From assembly GCA_004026145.2 (NCBI GenBank), contig CP034996.1:7353391-7417390 (forward strand): 64,000 nt of DNA, given 5' to 3'. The DNA comes from Takifugu bimaculatus. Its lineage: Eukaryota; Chordata; Actinopteri; Tetraodontiformes; Tetraodontidae. How positions within the stretch are numbered: the first letter of the stretch is position 1; the number at the start of each line of letters is the position of its first letter. Below the pieces are notes generated by a model that worked only from the letters and a program-made list of their open reading frames with translations, ran no database searches and was not told the DNA's origin. The translations under genes were made by a program, and so were the position numbers. This document shows positions 45,613-57,200 of this stretch, in pieces.

Positions 45613-48199
45613 TGGACAGAAAGCTTAATGTTGATAAACACACTAGATGCTAAGCCCAGCTAATAAAGCCACTGTTGATTGGAGGGTCTGACAAGTGTTG
45701 GCAACAGTGTGCCAAGATTTACTGAAGGAAACTCCACACTAGCACATGTTGTATTATCCAATGCTCCTGTTATTCTTCTAACAAAGCAAAAAAAAAGATC
45801 TCAACAGTGGATCATTTCACACAAACAATGTGGTCATTCACAGAGCATCGCACCCATCTGTGCCTAAATCCAATCAAGTAACCCTATTGTGAGTTTGGCA
45901 CTATCAGGCAGCAAGTGGGACACTCTCACAATATTCACATTTATTACCCAGATCCTGTCGGCCGTGCAGAGTTGTGGAAAGTGTGGAATGTGTTGCACAG
46001 ACACATGCAGGCTGCTCTCAAAGGCATCACTATCGTGAGTTGACAAATGAGCCCTTATGTCATAATCGCCCAGGTCAGATACACACCTCCAGTGATACCC
46101 CACACCATGGAATCACACACCCTTGTGTAACTGTACTCACTTACTCTGTACTTTGCGTCACGGCAGTACAACCCACATCTGTAATGATTTAGATTTAGAC
46201 ATTTAGGGAGCTTGTGTTTTCTGTTTTGGTACTATTTGGGATCCCTCATGGGTTTGATTAAGTAAAGTTAAATGTTAGAAGAATGATCTTGCAACAGACA
46301 TGAAAGCTAATGCTCCGATTTGTGTTCAATCAGTGCTCCTTTGTTGTTAGTGACAGATAAAGCGCTCTATGAACCTTTGAAGTATCAGTGTTGGTTCCAT
46401 TCCTGTTGATAAGGAGCACACTAATCATTTAAAACATTGTGTTGTGACTTTTACACTAAAGCTTATCAGTTAGTGCTGTAATTGTAATGAGCAATTAAAA
46501 AGATCATTTTTCAGATATTTTGAGTGGCAAATGTGTGAATGTGTGTATGACTTCTTCAGGTGTCACTGATGTGGGCATGGAATTAATGAAAGGCGCAAGG
46601 AAAATGCAAATCCATTAAAAGGCATTTGAGAGGAGGTTCATTAAATATTGAAAAATATGTGGCTTCAAAGCAGGAGCAGCTTCAAGTTGTGGTCAGTAGA
46701 TAGACCCCCTACAGTCCAGCCGTAGCTCCTACTCTGGCCTGCAAAAACCTCCATATGTAGGTCACAAAACACCAGCTCTGGGTCGCGTCTACACTGCACA
46801 CAAGAGAGCCGGACAGATCCCCAGATGAAAATGCACCTCAAAGCATAAACATAACACACAAAGACTGCTTTCCCCCTCTCGTTAAAGCAGCATTTTATTA
46901 CCTAGAGCTTCACAGACATCCTCCCTTGCAGCGGGGTGACAACACTACATGTGTAAAAACAAGGACCTTGTTTGCTGATGTTTCTAGCCTCTTATTTCTC
47001 CCAGTTGAGTTCACCCTTGACGAAACATCATGATTCACTCCAGTTTAAGGTACCTTTTACTGTATTCTCCTGCCCCGAGGAGCTACTCCACAAATATGTC
47101 AAGCGTTTCCCGGTACTTTACAGAAACCCAGAGCCTGACCCCAAAAAACCCACAATGGCAAGTAAAAATATCTTACTGATTTTGCACTGGTAAGAGAGGA
47201 GAAAGGGAGATAGGATAGGGGCGAGTGCTGGCAAAATAAAAAGCAAACAGCACATTAAAATAAGCAATGCTCCTGTGTTCTATGTCTGTGTAATTGTCCA
47301 TTCATAAAGGGAAACCAAAAATATAGTCAATGACTGCCATGTGAGAGAAAGAGAAGACAATCATGGTGAGTCATGGGGATTGTTTCATCTTCAGTAAATC
47401 CATCCATTTTTGGCAGTTGTTCCACATCTCTTTCTCTATACTAATGCTTTTACATTGCGAAGAGCCAGTCTCTCTCAAAGGGGTCGTCACTGTATGTGGA
47501 GTCTCAGGCCAGTTCTGTTGGTACTCCAGGTTGAGCCCCTAATGATGTAAGAAGTCCTCCCAGGAGCAAGTGTGGTCTACCAGGTGTTGCCAGAGGAAAC
47601 GTATGAGCCAGTGGACGCAATACCAGGCAGGCAGGTTGGGGCATGGCCAGCACCACTCCAGGGAGGCCTGCAACAAGACCACCCTACATACAGCAGTGGT
47701 TTTGTGCTATGAATTCATCGTTATATACACATCTCTTCTTACAATGAGAAATGACAAAACCAATCCATTGAAGAAGGAAGAATTTTGGGTGTGGGTGGGG
47801 ACCCTTCTCATTCTCTTGATGTTGGATGTATGTAACCCTAATTGTTCCCCCAGAGGGTCGATCAACCACACTCTGGTGTTGAGAAAACCCAGAACCTTAT
47901 AGAGGCTTGTTTGTTTGGACGCAGAAGGCATGTCCCTGATGGAGCCTCATTGAATGGTTTTTGACAGCATTTTCCACAGATCTAATCCCTTTAAACACAG
48001 TTCCTCCACCTAGATGAATTACAGGGTTCTCGCAGGGGTCAGACAGGTTTTATTATATTGTCTAATGCGGGGTAGACAAATAAAGATGTTTGTTTTTGAC
48101 CCAATTTCCCCCCCTTCCCAACCAAGGATGGCAAACACCTGATTATCAACCTGTAAGATTGGTCTGAGGTGTGATAAGAGTGAATTTGTCCAGTGAATG

Positions 48200-48201
<2 letters not shown>
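45611..48201. other. Noncoding interval with possible regulatory block
   Basis: No gene recognised. 46540-46650 ('ggaattaatgaaaggcgc', 'atgcaaatccattaaaagg', 'ttcattaaatattg') is repeat-free and includes an octamer ATGCAAAT with ATTA cores, a weak enhancer candidate. The 110-codon frame 47570-47902 has no recognisable domain. Confidence 0.45.

Positions 48202-48268
<67 letters not shown>
48202..48268. repeat. (TG)33 microsatellite
   Basis: Uninterrupted TG dinucleotides, the longest simple repeat in the window. Confidence 0.98.
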
Positions 48269-48272
<4 letters not shown>

Positions 48273-50909
48273 CCAGGGTTGTGCCGCAGCAATGGCTTTA
48301 GCACAACTTTAGGCAAAAAGGTTTAAAATCACTGGAGGGGGTTATTCAGCAGCAGTGTGACTGGTGTTCCTAAAATGTCAACTGGATCTGATTATTGTCT
48401 ACCAGGTACAAAGAACGTTTGCCATTGATCGGGACCTTTATTTGAACTCCTGAGGCCCCAGTCTGATTCCAGAGACTGTGGAGAGATCAGCAAGTCCAGA
48501 TAAGCAGTTACCATGGCCTCTACAACCTCTTAGCAAGAGGAACAAATAATTTTTCTTTGCACCGAAGTGCAAATTTTACATCTGAAGTGAGTCTCCTTAT
48601 CCTGCTCAGGTAGCTTTATTTGGTACAAAAAGGTTCTTGATCGTACAGTAAATTCTTGAAAAACTGTCAGATATTTTCAGAATGCAGACTGCATCACATC
48701 TGGAGAACATTTAAAACCTGTCAGACTTTTTAAGCATGGCACATCTTTTGGTATGCAGCAGAACATAGGCTTCAATCTCATTTAACCACTTTTGACTGCG
48801 ATGTGATTGTCTTTGTGATTCTTTTGCATGGTTATGGGCCTCCTAATGCTACCACATTTGCTGCTTTAAAAGGTGTGTGGTTGGGGAGTGTGATCATTTG
48901 CATTTTTTTTACCCAGCATGATTACTTCAGTTGTCCTTTTTGATATTTATTGATCGCCAGCAAAAATCTTCAACAAACCTGCTCGCAAACTACTTCTGAT
49001 GTGGGGTCTTGGTGTGTCTGGTTTTGAATGAAGGGTGCATTTTTTAGTCTCTGTCGCTGCATGCACATCCATATGTCATTGTCACATTCATGTGAGTGAT
49101 GATTGACAGATTCATTTATGTCTGGCTCCTTGTCTGAGGAATTGGCCCTAAAGGGCCTATCACTGCTACTTGTGAGTACCTTGAGATTACAGTAAGTTGT
49201 CTTTGGCATCCCAGACACAGCCTGTGCAAGATAAGGGTGATATTGGGTCATATTTCAACATGGATTAGTGTGCCCACATGGATATTGGAATGTGTCCTTT
49301 GGGTAAGTCATCTGTTTTTTTAATCTTTCTTTATTTAAACTTGTTCTATTGTCAAGTATAATCTCACATTTTGGAAACCTATGGTTTTGTGGCATACAAA
49401 CCAAGCAGAATTTTGTAGTATTGCCAAGTTATGAGAGACACTCCTTTGTGATAGGGTTTGGGTTGTTCTGTTCAGAGCACTAAAATCTGTGTCTCTTTCT
49501 GAACTACACAACTACCTGAAAAGGCTGCTATTCAAGCACTGACAATTTCTCTGTTCAGTGTCAATGAAGACATCCATTTCTTGGCTTCCTACCTTGAATC
49601 GTTATACCATTTTCATATGCAGTAAAGTGAAGACAAAGTTCCTATTTAAAGATAAATGTAATAAGAGCTTTTATCATGGCGCATTGCCTGTTGCCATGTT
49701 ACACTTAGTGATATTCGAAATGATGGAAGGCTTGGAATAATGGCAGTTAGGCTTGTAAAGAGAAAAATGGCCTGCATGATTGTCAGTTACAATAGATAGT
49801 CTGTAAATTTAACCCTTGCAAGTAGAGAAGAGACAAACGTGCCTCCAGCAACATCCCAAAAAAGGAATACATTGTCAGCATGAAACTGATGGGCTGTGCC
49901 CACAGACAGAATTTGCAAGCCCAGACAGCAGTTACTGTAAATGATTTCATACAGGAGACATTGTGTTTGAACACAACGCATCATTCTCCTGCACAGACGA
50001 TGTTTCTCTTACGTGAAATAGTGTAGCTTTTGTTTTTTAAGACTAGAAGGGCTTTCATCTCCAACATCCTTCCCTTGAAACTAAAAATAATGTGCGGCAG
50101 GATATGAATATCAATTGTTCAGCTGAGTGGCTCTTAGATCTGATACTGACAATTTTAATATGGAGGACAGCATCTTGTTCATGGCTGCTGCTCGTGCACA
50201 GGCTGAGGAGTGGCCATTTTCTGCCTCCATCACCATATACGTGCATACCTTAAATGCATGTCATGCATTTGAAGACAGAACAGGTCCTGTTTCACCAGAA
50301 TCGCAGTGTAAACATGACATTGTAATCTCACTTCATGTAATTACAGTTGGCACATTTACAGCTAATTTTACGCATCGTTTACTGTGTTCTGTCGTACAGA
50401 CCTGCTAGGACACTTGGAGCAAAATAATTATACTGCACTTACCAAAAAATTCAATCGCTCTCAAACTACAAGCCATAAAACAAAATCTGAGGTTAATTAC
50501 TCAGTTGGAAATGTCTGCATCTGTCAAACTCAAGGAACATAATGAACACATGGCTGCACATCTTTCTCCTGAATGTGAGCTTTTATTGTTTCAACCACAT
50601 TGTGTCTTGATTGCCGTTTAAACATGTGGGTCATGTGGTGACTTTGAAGTACAAGGGTTTGTTTTGTTACTAGTAATCTCAAGCAACCATGCATTCCATT
50701 TCCCATGACTTCATTTTCAGTCAGTTCAAGCAGGGCCGTTCCATGGTTACATAGCCTGAAGTGGAGGACAAAACTTGTGTAATTTGGCGCTATTGTCTTC
50801 TCACTGTCAGCATGTGGGTTGACGCACTGGACAAGCAAGCATATTTGTACAGAGGGAAAGTAGATGAGAATTTTCTCCAGTTGTAAGGATGAAAATGGAG
50901 ATGGAGAAA
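48269..50909. other. Noncoding interval
   Basis: Nothing recognised; frames are about 100 codons or less and without motifs. Confidence 0.5.
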
Positions 50910-51150
50910 TGGATGACCACTTTATCCCTTACAGGGTCATGGGTGGGGGGGAGGGGGACACATTTAAAGGCAGGTCCATCCCTGGATGAGTCGTCAGTTC
51001 ATTGCAGGACCCTATGTGAGCATTTGTGGGTTCGGCACCTTGCTCAATGGTACCTCAGCAGTGCTCTGAGGGTGTTCAGGCATCTTCCCCTACAACCAGA
51101 ACACCCACGGCTGCTCAGCCTAGTTCCCAACAGACTGAGCTACCACCACA
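50910..51150 (-). mobile_element. tRNA-derived SINE fragment, B box lost
   Basis: Minus-strand head 'GGTGGTAGCTCAGTCTG' (51131-51147) contains the tRNA A-box pattern TAGCTCAGTCTG. The body runs through 'acccacaaatgctcac' and 'actcatccagggatgg' to 'tgaccctgtaagggataaag', the tail near 50910. The same body and tail recur at 63.7 kb. The B box expected after the A box is missing. Such SINEs are transcribed by RNA polymerase III and borrow a LINE partner's machinery through the shared tail. The tail phrase 'ggataaa' resembles the Rex3 3' end nearby, which may be that partner. Confidence 0.6.
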
Positions 51151-51379
51151 TACTGATTTCATATGTATATAATGTATTTCTGCAGCATAAGTCTGTAGTT
51201 TGATGTCTGATATAGCTTGAGGCTCTGCAATATTCTGGGTAACTAAAAGTCGATATATCAGGGGGTGAGCAACGCTAGATATTTTTAAGTCATAATTGAT
51301 GTATGTCTGCAGTGTGCGTTCTTTTCATAGTGGGTCTGGAAGTCCATATGACCCGTAAAGTTTTATTAGTTGGTAAAGT

Positions 51380-52475
51380 CCTTTCATGCCAGCGGTGTGA
51401 CCGTTAATCCAGCAGAAGAACAGCACCTATCCGCTGCCAGGAAGCGCGGACTGCTCATAAAGGACTGTTTTGTTTTTACCTCCCTTCATGGAAGCAGCAC
51501 CCTCCTGGGGAATTCATTAAGGGCTGACATCATCTCAGTCAGTTCGGAGTAAGAGAAAGAAAATATTCTGCCCGAGAACTCTCCCTCCTTCTTGTTTTCG
51601 CTCTCTGCCTCATCTTCTACCTGGTGCGCTCGAATCGTTCCCTTCGCGCGCATCTCCAGGCAAAACGCAAACGCCTCCCTGTGCGCGTTTACACTCCGGT
51701 TTTAAGCTTTTCGGATGCGCCCAAACACGAGTGTTCTGAAGGAGCGCGAGTAAGGTTGAATTCAAGTCCGCCTGGAATCGGGAAGTGGGAGGATCCGTCC
51801 ATGAATGCAGCGGCGCTCCGACAGCCAGGCGGGCAGGCACCAGTCCCCGGTCAGTCGCTGGATGAGTGGGAGTTTGTCTGGTGCTTGCGGGCGGATTTAA
51901 TCTATCAGAAACCGCCCGTCGGACAGGTTTTGCAGCTGTACAGCCAGTGGCCATGGGTTTCCACTGCGTTCTTTTTTGGTCGTGGTTGGTGTAATTTGCC
52001 ACGTCTCGACGGATGAACGCGCTTTGTTGGATCGCTCTCCTGCTCCATCGGACGTTGCTCTCTGCGCACCAACACACCAACCATTCTGGATTCTGTTTTC
52101 TCTCTGGCGGATATTTCTAACAGGAGAATAATAAAAGGAGAATAATTGTATCCCGAGCAAGAGATGAAAGGTGGATAAAGGGAATTATCCCATTCTCTCT
52201 GTCTGTCGCCTCAGCGCTATCGCAGAAGCTCACTGTGGCAAGACACATGGTTCTCTTTGTCCGAAAAGCGCTGTAGCCTTGTGGGCGGTTGTGGATTCTT
52301 TTTTCTTGGAAAAGCTTGTTCACTCTTTGCATGGCTCTCCACGGCTGAAAGGGAGACGACCTCACGGCCCCGTGGATTATATTATTTGCAAAGCAGAATG
52401 TGAAACGAGGCCGTATTTTAGAGACCTATTGAGAAATGACTTATTTGCCTCGTTGTCAACCTTGTCACATCAAAG
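51380..52475 (+). promoter_or_regulatory. CpG-rich block: putative promoter and untranslated first exon
   Basis: CpG dinucleotides are conspicuously dense here ('ggtgcgctcgaatcg', 'ccttcgcgcgcatctcc', 'ccgcccgtcgg', 'ctcacggccccg') compared with the CpG-poor surroundings, and no mobile element accounts for it. The block ends at CAAAG/GTATGCG (exon end 52475), a fair splice donor. Short upstream reading frames occur (for example ATG at 52249 in 'acacatggttctctttgtcc'), as is usual for 5' leaders. A GC box-like GGGCGG lies at 52283-52288. Open frames on both strands (plus 51624-52016, minus 51610-52080) reflect base composition. Orientation is inferred from the donor; the gene is not identified. 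Confidence 0.45.
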
Positions 52476-53348
52476 GTATGCGCGTCGGCTCCGTGTTGCT
52501 TATCATTTTATATTTCTTTAGCTAACAAGAGATATGAATATTATTTATAAGAAATACTACCATGTACCATTTATGACAGCTATTATTGTTTACATTCTGC
52601 CAGTGTTGCACAGCCGATAATTAAGCTGTTAATTAAAACAAACTAGTAACCTAAAAGAAAATTATTTTGTTTTACAGTACTAGATTTTTCACATTATTTG
52701 CCTTTTCTGCCGTATTAATTAACAGACAGGTCATAATTAAAGGCTGTCACCATATATATTATAACAGCCTCCATACATTTCTGGTTATTTTTAATGTATC
52801 TGCTAATAAAGTGTAATAACATCGTAGCATGTGGTTCAAATATTAGTTTCATAAACACAACTTTACAGAGTTTCTAAAAACAAGATTTCTTTGGAGAGCC
52901 GCCAGGTTTATTTGAGCACTTCAGATTTCCACTTGATCCCACTTCTTGATCCAAATGTCGTGAATAACATTGAGCCACTCGCTCTTTTTCACCCGTGCAA
53001 AACAGCTCGGGTTGGAAATGCGTCACTGGCCAGTTTAGACGCACGCAGAAGTGCTGTGACAGGAGGGCTGCGCGGTAGACGCTTGCTGTTCCACGGAACA
53101 ACACTGCCACCAATGGGCCAGAATGCCAAGAGAGTCATGTTTTTAAGAGATTCAAACATGACGATTGTCGCTCTATTCAGTCAGAATTGGTGACAGTCTC
53201 TAAATACAGATATGTGCAGACTGTCTCATTTATCAGTGGTCAGTTATGTTCTTTAACTTTGGTTTATTCTGTTGGAAGATAATTGACATTCCATGTATGA
53301 GCTGTGATCCATTTGTGCTATTTTTCTCATCTCTTTCTCCTTTTCCAG
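52476..53348. other. Possible first intron
   Basis: Lies between the donor-like site at 52476 (GTATGCG) and an acceptor-like site ending at 53348. The part around 52910-53120 still has raised CpG density ('gacgcacgcagaagtgc', 'gctgcgcggtagacgc') and the short palindrome-like 'tgttccacggaaca', so regulatory sequence may continue here. The 100-codon plus frame at 52891-53193 is unrecognised. Confidence 0.3.
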
Positions 53349-53397
53349 GTTTCTGATGCCTGTTCAGAGAGATTTTTCAGCACTGTTGCAGTTAAAG
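53349..53397 (+). other. Possible small untranslated exon (49 bp)
   Basis: Preceded by a good polypyrimidine tract and acceptor ('ctctttctccttttccag', AG at 53347-53348) and followed by AAAG/GTACAG. It contains in-frame stops when joined to the 52475 donor, so it would be leader sequence or a noncoding RNA exon. A pair of splice-like sites 49 bp apart can occur by chance; the position just downstream of the CpG-rich block raises the odds. Confidence 0.3.
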
Positions 53398-53999
53398 GTA
53401 CAGACATTCCTATCTACCTTGCTAAAACAGTAATTGGTGATACTGGATTACTACCAGTTGTCCCGTGTTGTTAATATCTGGAAATTCAGATGTGTTCTTA
53501 CAACACATAGGCCATGATGTTGAAGCATGTAACACAATGGTAACTACAAACAAAGACCTCCAGCAAGCAGCTCATTTCCCCACATATTGTGACTTGCAGC
53601 CATAGTCTAGTACAAATGCAGTACAGGTAGTAGTAACAAGGTCAAACGTCATAAAAATTGAATGGGATCTTCCTTGTCCCAATATCATTGTTTATTGGAC
53701 ATGTCATTAAACTCCCTTCATAACTTTTAGAATGATTTTGCTAACAGAAAGACAAACAAACACCGGCTATCACATAACCTTGCTGCAGGTGAACATCCTT
53801 GGTGGAGGTAATAATGGAAGAAAGCGAAATAAGTCCTGTGGGTTTCTCATCGTGAGATGAAAAGCCTATTATCTGCATTTCTTGAACTGTCCTGTCAGAT
53901 GGTGAGATGTGAAAGGCTGCAGAGAGTGTTACTGATGTTACTGATGACTGAGCACACTGTACCCAGGGTGCAGGAATGACTTAAAGGTTCACGAGGCAT
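53398..53999. other. Noncoding interval
   Basis: Nothing recognised; a short 'gttactgatgttactgat' duplication near 53928-53947. Confidence 0.5.
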
Positions 54000-54260
54000 G
54001 TTTATATAGCCTCTGTATTGTGATACCACATGTGGTCTCATTATCAAGTGACTCATTTGGCATTAATTAGGATTTTGGTAGGGCCATTACAGATTGCTAA
54101 TGATAGGCTGTTTTGAGTGCACCAGATACACAGCCCCATAACTTTTATAATGCAGCCCCTCACTTGATAATGAGTTATAGTGAAACCTGGCCTTCAGCCC
54201 GAGTGTTCCTTTAAATCACTCCACATGTGGCCCAGGCTCAGAGCCACGGTGAATGTTTTG
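54000..54260. promoter_or_regulatory. Candidate regulatory block with inverted repeat and palindromic E-boxes
   Basis: CTCATTATCAAGTGA (54037-54051) and TCACTTGATAATGAG (54160-54174) are perfect 15-bp reverse complements. The palindrome CCACATGTGG occurs twice (54026-54035 and 54221-54230). Between them lie 'ggcattaattagg' and 'gctaatgatagg'. If the CpG-rich block is a promoter, this lies about 1.5 kb into the transcript. It is repeat-free and a reasonable enhancer candidate, but an eroded inverted-repeat transposon is an alternative. Confidence 0.35.
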
Positions 54261-57200
54261 GGTTGATCACTATTCTAGCGACTTTGAAAATGAACATTGG
54301 CAGGTGTTTTGGGCTGATCAGACTCTTGATGTACAAGGGATAACCATTCCTTAAGTCTTGATGTCACTGGCTAAAGTTGACAAGAGCCACAGGCAGTTTC
54401 AGTGAAGAGAGGCTGGTAATGTCTTTGTTGGAGATGCCAACTGCGATGTCATGTTGGAGGAATCTAATCTGATGTGGCAGTATGCAAGGAGGCAGCTTGA
54501 GTCTGAGATCCCTGCTCTGATTCATTCTCCCTCAATCTGGCCACAAAGCCCAGGATTCCAAATGAATCTCCACCTTTGATTCCCTCCCAAACTTAATTTG
54601 CGGTCTCCATTCGAGTGGCTGCACTTGACAGTGTCTCAGTGGATAGATTTGGTTCCCTCAAAAGGCTTAAGACCCTCTTTGTGCTGCCAAAATCAACAGT
54701 CTTCCACCCCTTCTTCTCAGTGAAAGGTCAGAATATGAAAACAGTCTGCACTGTCGCCCTTTTTTCTCCTGCAGTCATAGTCCATTTAAATATGTCTTCT
54801 TTTATTTCTTTTTACCACTCGTGTCCCCTCCTCTTCTCTGGCCATATGCTAGTGGCTCCTGCCATCGTTAAAGTGGAGGACAAGAATTCAGGTGCAGGGA
54901 ATGCCGAAAGCACAAGTATTGTTATGGAGTTTTTATAGTTTTTGATAACCATTATTCTAATTTACTAAAACTCTACTGGCAATGGAAAACATCAAGAGGC
55001 TCATTTGCATATGTGTAGTGACATTTGTCAAATAAAGTTGCAAGCATAAATACACAGATACTGAGATTTGAAATTGTGTCCTATGTGACACAGAGCACAA
55101 ACAGTAAAACAATAAATACAATTATAAGGAACTATTCTACGGCAATACTACAAAACTATATGTGTAGATAGTATAGTATAATAATACTATAATACTGTAT
55201 TACTAAATGTGCAAATATGCTATCAAAAACAATTGACAGTAACAGTATAGAAATATAGAAATAAAGTTGACACTGAAATGTATTGAATGTGTTACATGAC
55301 AGTAGCACTATGGTTTGGGCAACATGGGCAGTTGTTCAGCAACTTGTCACAAACATAGATAAATATGGACCCAGACTTCAGGATCCAGACTTTGCGTGGA
55401 GAGAGCAGCAGAGGTTTTGGGTTCAAACAGGGAGGGTGTTGAGCGCCCTGCCCGGATCAGTGAAACTGTCCCTTATTTGCCTTATCCTGGCCCAGAGACT
55501 CCGCAATCTCCTCCCTGACGGCAACAGGCTCTCGATCATGACTCTGTGATAGGTGCAAGGGCTCAAGCTCCTCTCAGCAGAGGAACTGGAGCCACTGGTA
55601 AGCTTCTTTGGCCTGTGATGTGGTGTTGATGGTCCAGGCGAGATCCTCTGTGACACAATGGCAGTTGCAAGAAAAAAAAAATTATATCTAATTTATTTCA
55701 CTTATTTTGCATCTGTTCTCTTGCTAGTTTATGTTGTATTTGGATTAAGTGCAAGGTTAAAGACCAGTAAAACTGCAGCCAAACTTATTTAGCCAATTTT
55801 GTTTGTGATAGCCAGCGTTTGTTCAATTTAAATTTCCTGTGGTTTTGAGTTGAGTTTATTTTTAAAGATAGTTTGAGCTTCTCTCAGGATTTAACTGCAC
55901 AAATACTTTAAAACTAAAATTGTGATGAAAAAAATCAGCACTTGGTGAGTAAAATACATCATGTGTACAGTGTTAGGTGACTGTGCTTTGATATTCAGAA
56001 CTCAACAGAGGTAGATTGTGAACGGGCCCTGATGTGTAACTGTGGTAATGACTGACTCTTGGCTGCTAGTCCTTCTGAGGCAAGGCTGGAACTCAACCTT
56101 GGTCTCTTTGACAACCAATGTGGGTCCTTTTCATCTCTCTGCCTACAGGTACTCACCTACTCAGTGATTGCAGTATTTTACTTGTTCTCTTTTCTTCTCT
56201 CCATGCTCACGATCTTCACTGCATTTTTAAAAACTAAAATGCAGCTGACGAGGGCTCAGCTTTCACATTTCCGGATGTTTCGTTGTTTTTAAAGGCTATT
56301 GGTGTTTACAGTGCTTCATAAAGGCAGTCTCCGCTTGTTTTTTTACTCGCTCCACCTTGCATGCTTTGGTTTCAATTAACTCAGGAATCAGTGAATGCTC
56401 GCCATAATTACAGTGTTGATGATGTGTTGTGTGTGTAATGTAATGCTAAACCCAGCAGAAGAAGAGCATTTCCTTCCCATAGACATCACGATTCCTCCCG
56501 TTCATTGCGTACAACGCCATGTATGCAAGCACACAAACCATATTTATTTCATGAGTATCACAACACATGCTGTTTAGTTAATATTTAACACACTGATGCG
56601 TATAGAGATGCAGTGATCAGAACAAAATCAAAGGTCATGTGGGCAAAACTTGTGCATATGGTCTGCATACTTCACAGAGCTGAAGGAAATCATATTCTCT
56701 TGGAATATTACACTGCCTCTCCTACTTCAACATCCTACTTCATCATTGATTACTTTTGCTTTATTGTGGTTTTTTGGTCAAAAATCGAAACTGTCCCACA
56801 ATACATGGCGATCGAAACTTGTAGCACCAGGTTCTACCCGATTGTGGGAACAGTTCCATTGAGAAGGTCATGAGAGAGGAACGGTTCCTGTAAAGCTGAC
56901 CTGCGTGAAGATTAAAGTGATAGTTTTGAACTGTGAACTGCTGTGTGTTATAAATGCAGAGCTGATAACTAATGAAACAAATCTATGATGAATGTCTCTT
57001 TTTTTGTAGTTGTAGAGTGTTTTGAGTTTTTTGTTGCTATGTTCTCTTTCTGTTCCTGCTGTTGTCTCGGTGTTCTGCTATTCAACTTACATATCTGACT
57101 AGCAGGGACAAAAAGAAGTGCCCTCCCCTTCAGTGCCACAGTGATTTCACCACACTTTAGTGGAGTTAATGTAGAAATGAAGTGGCGAGACCCCGGGCTG

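Noticed and set aside
51610..52080. Open frames on both strands in the CpG-rich block
   Set aside because: GC-rich sequence is stop-poor on both strands. Neither product has recognisable domains, and the leader/first-exon reading explains the block better.
55300..55650. Old LINE- or SINE-like fragment
   Set aside because: The wording is suggestive over about 50 bp only; boundaries and family could not be supported.
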